Positions 34,818-44,557 of a DNA stretch of 64,000 bases are shown piece by piece. This DNA is from Herbidospora solisilvae (GTDB lineage: Bacteria; Actinomycetota; Actinomycetes; Streptosporangiales; Streptosporangiaceae). The notes beneath the pieces were generated by a model. That model searched no databases and was not told where the DNA came from. It saw only the letters and a list, made by a program, of their open reading frames with translations. The position numbers were made by a program, and so were the translations under genes. The DNA is taken from positions 620,001 to 684,000 of the forward strand of contig NZ_WXEW01000004.1 of assembly GCF_009901565.1 (NCBI RefSeq), written 5' to 3'. Each line of letters starts with the position of its first letter. Position 1 is the stretch's first letter.

Positions 34818-37114
34818 CCCTCGAGATTCCCAGCGCGCCGCCCCGGGCCGCGCGCTTGTACACCGAGGGCGTGACCGTCGTCATGCCCGCATACAACGAA
34901 GAAGAGAACCTCCGGACAACGGTCGAGGACTTCCTCGGCACGCTGGCCGGCATGGAGCACCGGATCGTCGTCGTCAACGACGGCTCCCCCGACGGGACCG
35001 GACGGGTGCTCGACGAGCTCGCCGAGCTCTATCCCGGACGGGTGCTCGCCGTCCACCACCAGTTCAACCAGGGATACGGCGCGGCGGTCCGCACCGGCAT
35101 CGCGACCGCCCTCGACCAGACCGACATGCGGCGCATCCTGCTCACCGACTCCGACGGCCAGTTCCGGGCCGACGACCTGCTGACCTTCCTCCAGGTGCAG
35201 CGCGACGAGCGCGCCGACGGAGTGATCGGCTACCGCAAGCACCGCGCCGACCCCGCCATGCGGAAGGTCAACGCCTGGATCTGGACCCAGCTGAGCCGGG
35301 TGCTGCTGCGCACCCGCAGCCGTGACGTCGACTGCGCCTACAAGCTGCTCGACCGCAAGCTCCTCGACGACCTGACGCTGACCGGCGAGGCCGCCGCGAT
35401 CTCGCCGGAGCTGCTCGCCAAGATCGGCGCGGGCCACACGCGCATCGTCGAACACCCGGTCAACCACTACCCGCGCCAGCACGGCCACCAGACCGGCGCG
35501 TCGATCAGGGTCATCCTGCGCTCGCTCACCAGCCTCGCCGGCGTCTACCGCGATCTGGTCAGGGACGGCCTGAAGTGGCGCCGCACCCGCCGGGCGCTCA
35601 CCCCCGCCGACCCGCTGCTGGCCGTGGTGACCGGCCTCGCGGCCGTCCTGTCGGTCGTGGCGGCGGTCTACTACTTCAACCAGGGCGTCGTCCTCAGCTA
35701 CAAGGACGCGGTCTCGCACGTCCTGATCGCGGCGCGCGTGGTCGACAGCCCGACCGCCGGCGTCGCCCAGCTCGGTGGCGTGTGGCTTCCGTTGCCGCAC
35801 GTCCTCGCGGTGCCGCTGGTGTGGATCGAGTTCTTCTACACGACCGGCCTCGCCTCCAGCATCGGCTCGATGATCTCGTTCGTCATCACGGTGCGGTACC
35901 TGTACAAGATCACCGACGGCATGGCGGGCACCCGCTGGGCCGGCGTGGCGGCTGCCGCGGTGTTCGCGCTGAACACCAACGCCCTGTACCTGCAGGCCAC
36001 CCCGATGACCGAGTCGCTGCTGTTCGCCTGCATCGCGGGCGCGGTCTACCACCTCCAGGAGTGGTGCCGGACCGGCCGCTACGGCCAGATCGCCCTCTCG
36101 TCGATGTGGACCGTTCTCGCGACGCTCACCCGGTACGAGGGCTGGGTGCTGTGCCTGGCGGTCACCTGCGTCGTGGGCTACACGGCGCTGCGCCGGTGGC
36201 GCGGCTACACCCACATCGAGGCGAACCTGATCTTCTTCTCGGTGATCGCCTACAGCGGCATCGCCGCCTGGTGCGGGTGGAACTGGATCATCTTCGGCCA
36301 CCCGCTCTACTGGCAGGTCGGCGAGTACGCCAAGCCGTCTCTGTGGGTCACCGACGGCGACCAGACGGTCGGCGACCTCGTCGTCTCGGCCCAGACCTAT
36401 CTGATCGCGATGGCCGACGACATCGGCTACGTGACGCTGGGCCTGGCCGCGCTGGGCGTGGTCCTCTACTTCGCCCGCCACCGGATCCACGCGGCCACGC
36501 TGGCGCCGTACGCCCTGCTCGGGTTCCTGCCGTTCTACATCTTCACCCTGTACGCCGGGCAGCGCCCGCTGCACGTCGCCGAGATCCACGGCGACCTCTA
36601 CAACGTGCGGTTCGGCATGGTCATGGCGCTGGGCGCGGCGGTGTTCGCGGGGTTCCTGGTGGCGTACGTCAAGCAGGCGCGGCCGTTCCTGGCGGTCGCC
36701 GTGGCGGCCACGGTGCTGGCGGTGCCGGGCACCAAGACCCTGGAGGAGCCGGTGGCCTACCTGAACTCCCCCGGCGGCCGGATCGACGTCGGCTCGGCCA
36801 CCTGGCTGAAGGAGAACTACGACGGCGGCCGGGTGCTGATGCAGAACTTCGGCAACGAGCTCGTCACCTTCCAGTCGCAGCTGCCCCTCGGGGAGATCAT
36901 CTACGAGGGCTCGTTCCGGATGTGGGAACCGGCGCTCGAAGACCCCGTCACGAGCAAGGTGCGCTGGATCTACATGCGCTCGTCCAAGGGCTCCGAGGAC
37001 GGCGTCTACAAGTCCCTGCACGGCACCCCGGTCCTCAACGAGAACTACCAGCTCCTCTACCAGGACGCCGACCGCCTGATCTACCGCGCCATCCGAACGG
37101 AGCCCGTGCGATGA
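34814..37114 (+). CDS. GT2 glycosyltransferase fused to a polytopic GT-C-like membrane domain
   Basis: The 766-residue protein has an N-terminal dolichyl-phosphate-mannose-synthase-like GT2 domain (about 18-245) with VMPAYNEEENL, VVNDGSPDGTG, the DxD-like LTDSDGQF and YPRQHGHQTGASIR. About ten membrane helices follow (260-620), resembling protein O-mannosyltransferase-type GT-C enzymes, then a soluble C-terminal domain. One chain could thus make a polyprenyl-phosphate sugar and transfer it to an outside acceptor. It overlaps GtrA upstream and the CesA-like gene downstream by 4 bp each. Substrate unknown. Confidence 0.85.
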   Translation: MTLEIPSAPPRAARLYTEGVTVVMPAYNEEENLRTTVEDFLGTLAGMEHRIVVVNDGSPDGTGRVLDELAELYPGRVLAVHHQFNQGYGAAVRTGIATALDQTDMRRILLTDSDGQFRADDLLTFLQVQRDERADGVIGYRKHRADPAMRKVNAWIWTQLSRVLLRTRSRDVDCAYKLLDRKLLDDLTLTGEAAAISPELLAKIGAGHTRIVEHPVNHYPRQHGHQTGASIRVILRSLTSLAGVYRDLVRDGLKWRRTRRALTPADPLLAVVTGLAAVLSVVAAVYYFNQGVVLSYKDAVSHVLIAARVVDSPTAGVAQLGGVWLPLPHVLAVPLVWIEFFYTTGLASSIGSMISFVITVRYLYKITDGMAGTRWAGVAAAAVFALNTNALYLQATPMTESLLFACIAGAVYHLQEWCRTGRYGQIALSSMWTVLATLTRYEGWVLCLAVTCVVGYTALRRWRGYTHIEANLIFFSVIAYSGIAAWCGWNWIIFGHPLYWQVGEYAKPSLWVTDGDQTVGDLVVSAQTYLIAMADDIGYVTLGLAALGVVLYFARHRIHAATLAPYALLGFLPFYIFTLYAGQRPLHVAEIHGDLYNVRFGMVMALGAAVFAGFLVAYVKQARPFLAVAVAATVLAVPGTKTLEEPVAYLNSPGGRIDVGSATWLKENYDGGRVLMQNFGNELVTFQSQLPLGEIIYEGSFRMWEPALEDPVTSKVRWIYMRSSKGSEDGVYKSLHGTPVLNENYQLLYQDADRLIYRAIRTEPVR

Positions 37115-38586
37115 CCCCCACCGCCGTCATTCCCGACGAACTGAGCGCGCGCCGCCTGCTCAGCCGGGGCCAGGCGGTCACCGGCACGCTGGTGATCGCC
37201 CTGCTGGCCGGTGCGCTGGCGCTGCACGTGTTCACCGGCTGGGGCCCCGGCCCGGTCTGGTACGGCCAGGCCGCCGTCGCGCTGGTCACCGCGGTCTACG
37301 TCGCCGTCATCGCCTTCAAGCTCGCCATGGTGCTGGGCGCGTGGGGCTCGCCGGTGCTCCGCTTCGAGCCCTCCGACATCGACACCATCCCCCGGGAGAT
37401 GCTGCCGGTCTACACCGTCCTGGTGCCGCTGCACCGGGAGGCGGAGGTGCTGCCGTTCCTGCTGGAGCGGCTGTCCCAGATGGACTACCCGCCGGAGAAG
37501 CTGCAGATCCTGCTGCTGATCGAGGAGGACGACGACGCCACCCGCGGCGCCCTGGCCACCATCGACCTGCTGCCGCAGTTCGAGGTCGTGATCATTCCTC
37601 ACTCCAACCCGAAGACGAAGCCGAAGGCGTGCAACGTCGGGCTGGAGAAGGCGCGCGGGGAGTTCTGCGTCATCTACGACGCCGAGGACCGTCCCGACCC
37701 CGACCAGCTCCGCAAGTCGGTGCTGGCGTTCCGGCTGCTGGCCGACCGTGTGGTCTGCGTGCAGGCCGAGCTGCAGTACTGGAACCCGTGGACGAACTGG
37801 CTCACCCGGTGCTTCGCGGCCGAGTACGCCACCAACTTCTCCCTGTCGCTGCGCGGCCTCGACCGGCACCGCCTGGCCATCCCGCTCGGCGGCACGTCCA
37901 ACCACTTCCGCACCGACGCGCTGCGCGCGCTGGGCGGCTGGGACGCCTACAACGTCACCGAGGACGCCGACCTCGGCATCCGCATCGCCCGGCGCGGCTG
38001 GGACGTGCGCATGATGGTGTCGGTCACCGAGGAGGAGGCCAACAGCCACCTGGGCAACTGGGTGCGGCAGCGGTCGCGGTGGATCAAGGGCTACATCCAG
38101 ACGTGGCTGGTGCACACCCGCCACCCGGTCAAGCTGTGGCGGGAGCTCGGCACCCGCCGCTGGATCGCCTTCCACCTGACGCTCGGGTTCTCCACGTTCA
38201 CGACGCTGGTCAACCCGTTCTTCTGGCTGATGACGCTGGTCTACGTCTTCACCGGCACGCAGTACATCGAGGCGCTGTTCCCCGCCGTGGTGCTCTACCT
38301 CGGCGTGCTGACGATGATCCTCGGCAACTTCCTGATGATGTACTGCCTGATGACCGGCTGCATGGAGCGGGGGCTCCACCGCGCGGTCCGGGCGATGCTC
38401 ACCGTCCCCCTCTACTGGGGCCTGATGAGCGTCGCGGCGTACAAGGCCTTCTTCCAGCTCCTGCGCCCGTCGCGGCGGCACTACTGGGAGCTCACCGAGC
38501 ACGGGCTCGTCGACCACGCGTCGGCGCACGAGGAAGAGACCGCCAGCCGCCCCGCCAAGGCCCCGTTGCCTGCCCTCACCGACTAG
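37111..38586 (+). CDS. Processive GT2 glycosyltransferase (cellulose/hyaluronan-synthase-like)
   Basis: The 491-residue protein has two N-terminal membrane segments. A cytoplasmic GT2 domain carries the processive-synthase signature: Asp in YDAEDRPDPDQ (near 190), Asp in TEDADLG (near 283) and QRSRWIKG (QxxRW, near 320). Four C-terminal membrane helices follow. Such enzymes polymerise and export a beta-linked glycan. There is no PilZ domain. The ATG overlaps the preceding stop (ATGA), and the next gene, a secreted sugar dehydrogenase, begins 8 bp after the stop. Confidence 0.88.
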   Translation: MTPTAVIPDELSARRLLSRGQAVTGTLVIALLAGALALHVFTGWGPGPVWYGQAAVALVTAVYVAVIAFKLAMVLGAWGSPVLRFEPSDIDTIPREMLPVYTVLVPLHREAEVLPFLLERLSQMDYPPEKLQILLLIEEDDDATRGALATIDLLPQFEVVIIPHSNPKTKPKACNVGLEKARGEFCVIYDAEDRPDPDQLRKSVLAFRLLADRVVCVQAELQYWNPWTNWLTRCFAAEYATNFSLSLRGLDRHRLAIPLGGTSNHFRTDALRALGGWDAYNVTEDADLGIRIARRGWDVRMMVSVTEEEANSHLGNWVRQRSRWIKGYIQTWLVHTRHPVKLWRELGTRRWIAFHLTLGFSTFTTLVNPFFWLMTLVYVFTGTQYIEALFPAVVLYLGVLTMILGNFLMMYCLMTGCMERGLHRAVRAMLTVPLYWGLMSVAAYKAFFQLLRPSRRHYWELTEHGLVDHASAHEEETASRPAKAPLPALTD

Positions 38587-38594
38587 GTACCACC

Positions 38595-41500
38595 ATGCGC
38601 ACCCTCACCGCCTTACTGCTCCTCGTCGTGCTCGTCGTCGTTCCCGCGCCGACGGCCCAGGCCGCGCCGCCGGTGGAGTTCGACAAGACCCTGCTCGCCG
38701 ACGGCCTGGACATGCCGACGGCCTTCCGGTTCGCGCCGGACGGCCGCATCCTCATCGGCGAGAAGAACGGCGCCATCCGCCTCATCAAGAACGGCGTGCT
38801 CCAGACGGCGCCGATGATCACCCTGCCCACCGCGAACGCCGACGAGCGCGGCCTGCTCGGGCTGGAGCTCGACCCCGACTTCGCCACCAACCACCACGTC
38901 TACGTCGCCTACACCCGCAGCGACAACTTCAACCGGCTGAGCCGCTTCACCGTCACCGGCGACACCATCGCGGCGGCCTCGGAGCTGGTGCTCATCCAGT
39001 CGAACCAGCAGTCGAACGTGTTCCACCACGGCGGCGAGCTGCGCTTCCTCCCGGACGGCAAGTTGTACTGGTCGCTCGGGATGAACACCTACAACCCCAA
39101 CTCGCAGAACCTCGGCACGCCCCACGGCAAGATCCTGCGCGTCAACAAGGACGGCACGATCCCGCCCGACAACCCGTTCGCGGCCACCCCGGGAGCCGAG
39201 CGCTCCATCTGGGCCTACGGCCTGCGCAACCCGTTCCGCTGGGACGTGGTGCCGGACGGCCCCAACGCCGGGAAGATCCTCACCGGCGACGTCGGCGGCT
39301 CGGAGTGGGAGGAGATCAACCTCATCGAGAAGGGCGCCAACTACGGCTGGCCCCTCGCGGAGGGCTTCTGCGCCGGATGCGGCTACGCCAACCCCGTCCA
39401 CACCTACCCGCACACCGCTCCCCCGGCCGCGGCCGGGTCGGTGACCTCGCTGGAGATCTACACCGGCGGGACGTTCCCTGCGGAGTACGACAACGCGGTC
39501 TTCTTCGCCGACTACACGCTCGGGTTCATCAAGTACCTGAAGATGGACGAGGAGTTCAAGAGCGTCATCTCGGTCAACGACTTCGACCTGAACGCCGGCA
39601 CGCCGGTGCAGCTCTCGACCGGCCCCGACGGGAACCTCTACCAGCTCAACATCTACCCGGGCGCCTTTTACAAGATCGCCCCCTCGGGCGGCAACCGCGC
39701 GCCGGTGGCCAAGGCGACCGCGACTCCCTCCGACGGCCTCGGGCCGCTGGAGGTGCACTTCTCGTCGCTCGGGTCGGGCGACCCCGACGAGGGCGACGAC
39801 GTGACGTACCTGTGGGACTTCAGGGACGGCACCACCTCGACCGAGCCGGGCCCGACGCACACGTACACGACCAACGGCGTCTACGACGTCACGCTGACCG
39901 TCAGCGACGGCGCGAAGTCGACGCAGGCGACGGTCAAGGTCACCGTCGGCAACCGGCGGCCGACCGGCACGATCACCGCCCCGGTCTCGCTGTCCACGTA
40001 TGACGCCGGCGACGTCATCACCTACGCGGCCACCGGCACCGACCCCGAAGACGGCACGCTCCCCGCCTCGGCGTTCTCGTGGTCGGTGGTCTTCCACCAC
40101 GCCGACCACGTGCACCCGTTCCTCGGGCCGGTCAACGGCGTGCGCGGCGGCACGTTCACGATCCCGCGCGTCGCCGACAACGTGGCCACGACGTGGTACC
40201 GCGTGCAGCTCACGGTGACCGACGCGGGCGGGCTCCAGCACACGTCGTTCGTCGACGTGAAACCCAACCTGGTCGAGCTGACCTTCACCTCCGATCCGCT
40301 CGGGCCGACGTACACGGTGGACGGCGTGCCGTTCACCGGGACCAAGGTCGAGCAGGCGGTCGTGGGGGTCGAGCGGGTGCTGAGCGCCCCGGCGACCCAG
40401 TTCCACAACGGGAAGCAGTACGCCTGGCAGGGCTGGTCCGACGAGGGCGAGATCACCCACACGATCGTCACGCCCGGCGAGGACACCGTCTACGCGGCCG
40501 ACTTCCTCGAACTCACCCAGCCGCCCGCGCCGTGGGCCAGCGCCGACATCGGCCCGCGCACCGTCGCCGGGACGACCTACTACGACGCCGGCTCGTTCAC
40601 GATCAAGGGCGGCGGCAACGACGTCTGGGACCAGACCGACGAGTTCCGGTACGTCTTCCAGCCGCTCCAGGGCGACGGCACGATCATCGCCAGACTCACC
40701 GAGCAGACCGACACCCACCCGTGGGCCAAGGCCGGCGTCATGATCAAGGAGTCGGCCACCCCGATGGCGAAGTACGCCGCCGTGGCGCTGACCCCCGAGA
40801 ACGGCATGCACTTCCAGTACGACTTCCAGGGCGACGGCGGCGGCTACCCGTCGCTGGGCGGCTGGATGAAGCTCACCAGGACCGGCGACGTCTTCACCGC
40901 CTTCCGCTCCGCGGACGGCGTCGTGTGGACGGCGATCGGCACCACCACCCTGCCCATGGCCGCCCAGGCGACCATCGGCCTGTGGGTCAGCTCCCACGAC
41001 ATGACCGCCCTGAGCGCGGCGACGTTCGAGAACGTCCAGGTCACGCAGGGCTCGACGGTCGGCCCGGTGCCCGCGCCGTGGACCCGCGCGGACGTCGACG
41101 GCGCCACCCCCGCCGGTTCGGCGACCTACGACTCGGCGAACGGGACCTTCACCGTCAACGGCGGCGGCACCGACGTGTGGGCCGACACCGAGGAGCACTC
41201 GTTCCTCAACCGCCCGCTGACCGGCGACGGCTCGATCACCGCCCGCATAACCTCGCAGTCGGAGACCGCGCCGTGGGCCAAGGCGGGCCTGATGATCAAG
41301 GGCCCGGAGTCGTACGCCGACCTGTTCGTCACCCCCGAGAACGGCATGCACTTCCAGACCTCCGACCCGTCGTCGGTGGTCGGCGGCCCGTTCACGTTCC
41401 CCGACGCGTGGGCCCGCCTGACCCGCGAAGGCGACGTGATCAAGGCGTACCGCTCGCCCGACGGGGAGAACTGGATCCTGGTCGGCCAGCACACCCTGCC

Positions 41501-42689
41501 CGGCCTGCCGGAGACGGTGGCGGCGGGCATGTTCGTCACCGCCCACCGCGACGGCACCGTCCTCGGCACGGCCACCTTCGACCACGTGACGTTCGAGTCG
41601 GCCGACGACCCCGGCCTGCCGGCGTTGTGGACCGGCGGTGACGTGGGCGCCCCGGTGCTGCCCGGCTCCTCCGGGGAACTCGGCGGCGTGTTCAGCATCA
41701 CGGCGGGCGGCGACGACGTCTGGGGCACCACCGACCAGATGCACTTCGTGCGCCGCCCGCTCACCGGCGACGGCACCATCGTCGCCCGCGTGAACTCGCT
41801 GACCCGGGCCGAGGCGTGGACGAAGGCCGGAGTCATGTTCAAGGAGACCTCGGTCTCCGGTTCCCCGTACGCCGCCCTGCTGCTGAGCGCCGACCACGGC
41901 GTCCACCTGCAGACAACTGGGGAACAGGACGTCACCGGGACCGACCTCGACCCCCCGGGCGTGTGGCTGAAGCTGGTCCGCGCCGGGAACACGTTCACCG
42001 CCTTCGACTCCGGCGACGGCGTGACGTGGACCCGCGTCGGCGCCCGCACGGTGACGATGGCCGCCGCCGCCCAGGTCGGCCTGTTCGCCGTCTCCCACGA
42101 CGGCAGCCAGACGACCACGGCGACGTTCTCGGACGTGACGGTGACCCCCGCCAACACGACCGGCCTGCCCGCCGGATGGAACTCCGTCGACGTCGGCGGT
42201 CCCGCCCTGGCGGGCACGGCCAGCGTCAACGGCCGGACCTTCACGATCTCCGGCGCGGGCGGCGACGTGTGGGGCACTGCCGACCAGATGCACTACGTCT
42301 ACCGCGACCTCCCGGCGAACGGCACGATCGTGGCCCGCGTGATCAGCCAGGAGAACACCGACGACTGGGCGAAGTCGGGCCTGATGATCAAGTCCGCCGC
42401 GACGGCGCTCTCCCCCTACAGCGGGGTGTTCCTGACCCCGGCGCACGGCATCCACCAGCAGGCGAACTTCAATTCCGATGCGGACGGCGGAGCCGCCACG
42501 GCACCCGTGTGGTTGCGGGTGTCCCGGGTGGGGTCGACGGTGACCACCTACCGGTCGGCGAACGGCGAGGACTGGACGGCGATCGGCACGGCGACCCTCG
42601 CCGGGCCGGCGACGATCGGGCTCTTCGTCTGCTCCCATGAGGCGGGACAGCTCAACACGACGGTCTTCGACCAGGTGCTGGTGAGCTGA
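38595..42689 (+). CDS. Secreted glucose/sorbosone-dehydrogenase-like protein with PKD and four repeated C-terminal modules
   Basis: The 1364-residue extracellular protein has a signal peptide (TALLLLVVLVVVPAP, cleavage near AQA-APP). A PQQ-dependent GSDH-type six-bladed propeller follows (about 30-360: AFRFAPDGRILIGEKNGAIR, DERGLLGLELDPDF, HHGGELRFLPDGKLYWSLG, IWAYGLRNPFRWD). Then come a PKD domain (about 366-452, YLWDFRDGTTSTEPGPTHTY) and an Ig/PKD-like linker to 640. Four tandem modules of about 182 residues start near 642, 824, 1005 and 1187. Each has GGGxDVW near its start, then AxxTGDGTIxARV, WAKAGxMIK and a DGxxWTxxG strand, resembling DUF1349/concanavalin-like domains. Codon 7 is the rare TTA. 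It probably acts on, or adheres to, the glycan made by the upstream operon. Confidence 0.85.
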   Translation: MRTLTALLLLVVLVVVPAPTAQAAPPVEFDKTLLADGLDMPTAFRFAPDGRILIGEKNGAIRLIKNGVLQTAPMITLPTANADERGLLGLELDPDFATNHHVYVAYTRSDNFNRLSRFTVTGDTIAAASELVLIQSNQQSNVFHHGGELRFLPDGKLYWSLGMNTYNPNSQNLGTPHGKILRVNKDGTIPPDNPFAATPGAERSIWAYGLRNPFRWDVVPDGPNAGKILTGDVGGSEWEEINLIEKGANYGWPLAEGFCAGCGYANPVHTYPHTAPPAAAGSVTSLEIYTGGTFPAEYDNAVFFADYTLGFIKYLKMDEEFKSVISVNDFDLNAGTPVQLSTGPDGNLYQLNIYPGAFYKIAPSGGNRAPVAKATATPSDGLGPLEVHFSSLGSGDPDEGDDVTYLWDFRDGTTSTEPGPTHTYTTNGVYDVTLTVSDGAKSTQATVKVTVGNRRPTGTITAPVSLSTYDAGDVITYAATGTDPEDGTLPASAFSWSVVFHHADHVHPFLGPVNGVRGGTFTIPRVADNVATTWYRVQLTVTDAGGLQHTSFVDVKPNLVELTFTSDPLGPTYTVDGVPFTGTKVEQAVVGVERVLSAPATQFHNGKQYAWQGWSDEGEITHTIVTPGEDTVYAADFLELTQPPAPWASADIGPRTVAGTTYYDAGSFTIKGGGNDVWDQTDEFRYVFQPLQGDGTIIARLTEQTDTHPWAKAGVMIKESATPMAKYAAVALTPENGMHFQYDFQGDGGGYPSLGGWMKLTRTGDVFTAFRSADGVVWTAIGTTTLPMAAQATIGLWVSSHDMTALSAATFENVQVTQGSTVGPVPAPWTRADVDGATPAGSATYDSANGTFTVNGGGTDVWADTEEHSFLNRPLTGDGSITARITSQSETAPWAKAGLMIKGPESYADLFVTPENGMHFQTSDPSSVVGGPFTFPDAWARLTREGDVIKAYRSPDGENWILVGQHTLPGLPETVAAGMFVTAHRDGTVLGTATFDHVTFESADDPGLPALWTGGDVGAPVLPGSSGELGGVFSITAGGDDVWGTTDQMHFVRRPLTGDGTIVARVNSLTRAEAWTKAGVMFKETSVSGSPYAALLLSADHGVHLQTTGEQDVTGTDLDPPGVWLKLVRAGNTFTAFDSGDGVTWTRVGARTVTMAAAAQVGLFAVSHDGSQTTTATFSDVTVTPANTTGLPAGWNSVDVGGPALAGTASVNGRTFTISGAGGDVWGTADQMHYVYRDLPANGTIVARVISQENTDDWAKSGLMIKSAATALSPYSGVFLTPAHGIHQQANFNSDADGGAATAPVWLRVSRVGSTVTTYRSANGEDWTAIGTATLAGPATIGLFVCSHEAGQLNTTVFDQVLVS

Positions 42690-42703
42690 ACCGCTCGTCA
42701 TAT

Positions 42704-42736
42704 GGCCGGGCGTCTCCCCACGGGAGGCGCCCGGCC
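42704..42736 (+). terminator. Intrinsic terminator after the modular sugar dehydrogenase
   Basis: GGCCGGGCGTCTCCC (42704-42718) pairs with GGGAGGCGCCCGGCC (42722-42736) through a 3-nt loop, with a single G-T wobble. It is followed by CCTTTCG and starts 14 bp past the stop. Confidence 0.88.
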
Positions 42737-42793
42737 CCTTTCGTGACGGCGCGGGAACGCGGCGCTGACCTGCGGATTCCGTAGTTTTCTGGC

Positions 42794-43840
42794 ATGCGAG
42801 TTCTCGTCACTGGAGGAGCCGGGTTCATCGGCTCGCACATCGTCGCCGCCCTCACCGCCGCCGGGCACGAGCCGGTCGTGTACGACGCCCTGCTGCCCGC
42901 CGCCCATCCCCGTGAGCCGGAGATCCCGGACGCCGAGTTCGTCCGTGGCGACGTGCGCGACGCCGCGGCGCTGGAGACGGCCCTGCGCGGGGTCGGCGCG
43001 GTCTGCCACCAGGCCGCGATGGTCGGGCTCGGCGCCGACTTCGGGGACGCGCCCGACTACGTGTCGTGCAACGACCACGGCACCGCCGTGCTCCTGGCGG
43101 CCATGGCGCGCCAGGGGGTGTCGCGGCTGGTCCAGGCCGGGTCGATGGTCGTCTACGGCGAGGGCCGCTACGTCTGCCCCGGCCACGGCGTCGTGCGGCC
43201 CGGGCCCCGGGACGTCGCCGACCTCGACGCGGGGCGGTTCGAGCCGCGCTGCCCCCTCTGCGGCGCGGAGATGGCGCCCGGCCTGGTCACCGAGGACGCC
43301 CCGGTCGACCCGCGCAACGTCTACGCCACCACCAAGCTCGCCCAGGAGCATCTCGCCGCCGCGTGGGCGCGGGCGACCGGCGGGCGGGCGGTGTCGCTGC
43401 GCTACCACAACGTCTACGGGCCCGGCATGCCGCGCGACACCCCCTACGCGGGGGTGGCGTCGTTCTTCCGGTCGGCGCTGGAGCGCGGCGAGGCGCCCCG
43501 GGTGTTCGAGGACGGCGGGCAGCGCCGTGACTTCGTGCACGTCAGAGACGTCGCCATGGCGAACCTGGCCGCACTGGACGTGGTCGGGGACCTGCCCGAG
43601 GGGCGGCACACCGCCTACAACGCCGGGAGCGGCCACCCCCACACCGTCGGCGAGATGGCGACCGCGCTGGCGACCGCGTTCGGCGGCCCGATGCCGGTCG
43701 TGACCGGCGAATACCGGCTGGGCGACGTGCGGCACATCACGGCCGACTCCGCGCGGCTCCGCCGTGACCTGGGCTGGAAGCCCTCGGTGGAGTTCGGCGA
43801 CGGGGTGATGGAGTTCGCGCACGCCCCCCTCAGGTCATGA
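42794..43840 (+). CDS. Extended-SDR NAD-dependent nucleotide-sugar epimerase/dehydratase with zinc-ribbon-like insert
   Basis: The 348-residue protein has the Rossmann motif GGAGFIG (7-13), catalytic YATTK (Tyr177, Lys181), and DVRDVAMANLAAL-type VHVRDVAMA near the C-terminal half. An insert contains a Cys/His quartet, CPGH (128-131) and CPLC (153-156), which probably binds zinc and is seen in a subset of nucleotide-sugar epimerases. It likely makes a UDP- or dTDP-sugar used by the glycosyltransferases encoded downstream. The ATG lies 57 bp after a terminator, so this begins a new transcription unit. Confidence 0.85.
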   Translation: MRVLVTGGAGFIGSHIVAALTAAGHEPVVYDALLPAAHPREPEIPDAEFVRGDVRDAAALETALRGVGAVCHQAAMVGLGADFGDAPDYVSCNDHGTAVLLAAMARQGVSRLVQAGSMVVYGEGRYVCPGHGVVRPGPRDVADLDAGRFEPRCPLCGAEMAPGLVTEDAPVDPRNVYATTKLAQEHLAAAWARATGGRAVSLRYHNVYGPGMPRDTPYAGVASFFRSALERGEAPRVFEDGGQRRDFVHVRDVAMANLAALDVVGDLPEGRHTAYNAGSGHPHTVGEMATALATAFGGPMPVVTGEYRLGDVRHITADSARLRRDLGWKPSVEFGDGVMEFAHAPLRS

Positions 43841-43900
43841 GCGCGCATAACCCGCGTTGCGCGGAGATCCACCGGGGCCGGTCCTTCCTACGGTGGCAGG

Positions 43901-44557
43901 GTGATCGAAACAACCGTGGACGTCGTGCTGCCCTGCCTGAACGAGGCCGAAGCCCTGCCGTGGGTGCTGGAGCGCGTCCCGCCGGGCTGGCGGGCGCTGG
44001 TCGTGGACAACGGCTCGACCGACGGGTCGGCGGAGCTCGCCCGCTCGCTCGGCGCGACCGTGGTGCACGAGTCCCGGCGCGGGTTCGGTGCGGCCTGCCA
44101 CGCCGGGCTGCTGGCGGCCGAGGCCGACGTCGTCTGCTTCTGCGACTGTGACGCCTCGCTCGATCCGGGGCTGCTGACGGAGTTCGTCCAGCTGCTGCGC
44201 GGCGGGGACGACCTGGTGCTGGGGCGGCGGCGGCCGCAGTCGCGCGGGGCGTGGCCGGTGCACGCGCGGGCCGGGAACTGGGCGCTGTCGAAGATGGTGC
44301 GGCGGCGGACCGGCCTGCGCCTGCACGACCTGGGGCCGCTGCGCGCCGCCCGGCGGGAGGCGCTGCTCAAGCTCGACCTCACCGACCGGCGCAGCGGCTA
44401 TCCGCTCCAGATGGTGGTCCGGGCGGCCGACGCGGGGTGGCGGGTGCGCGAGATCGACGTGCCCTATCTGCCGCGAAGCGGGAGATCCAAGGTCACCGGC
44501 ACCTGGATCGGAACGTTCCAGGCGGTTCGCGACATGCGGCGGGTGCTGGGCGAATGA
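43901..44557 (+). CDS. GT2 glycosyltransferase (DPM-synthase-like)
   Basis: The 218-residue soluble GT2 protein has VVLPCLNEAEALPWVLERVP, VVDNGSTDGSAELARSLGATVVHE and GFGAACHAGLLAAEADVVCFCDCDAS (DxD-like CDCDAS). The closing YLPRSGRSKVTGTWIGTFQAVRDM is typical of polyprenyl-phosphate glycosyltransferases. GTG start; stop overlaps the next gene by 4 bp. Confidence 0.88.
   Translation: MIETTVDVVLPCLNEAEALPWVLERVPPGWRALVVDNGSTDGSAELARSLGATVVHESRRGFGAACHAGLLAAEADVVCFCDCDASLDPGLLTEFVQLLRGGDDLVLGRRRPQSRGAWPVHARAGNWALSKMVRRRTGLRLHDLGPLRAARREALLKLDLTDRRSGYPLQMVVRAADAGWRVREIDVPYLPRSGRSKVTGTWIGTFQAVRDMRRVLGE

Noticed and set aside
37341-38594. A long open frame leading into the modular sugar dehydrogenase
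   Set aside because: It lies out of phase over the CesA-like gene, has no family match, and a proper signal peptide begins at 38595.
38613-42701. A 1362-codon minus-strand frame opposite the sugar dehydrogenase
   Set aside because: It is the antisense of a high-GC coding gene, with Arg/Gly/Val/Asp-biased composition and no recognisable domains.
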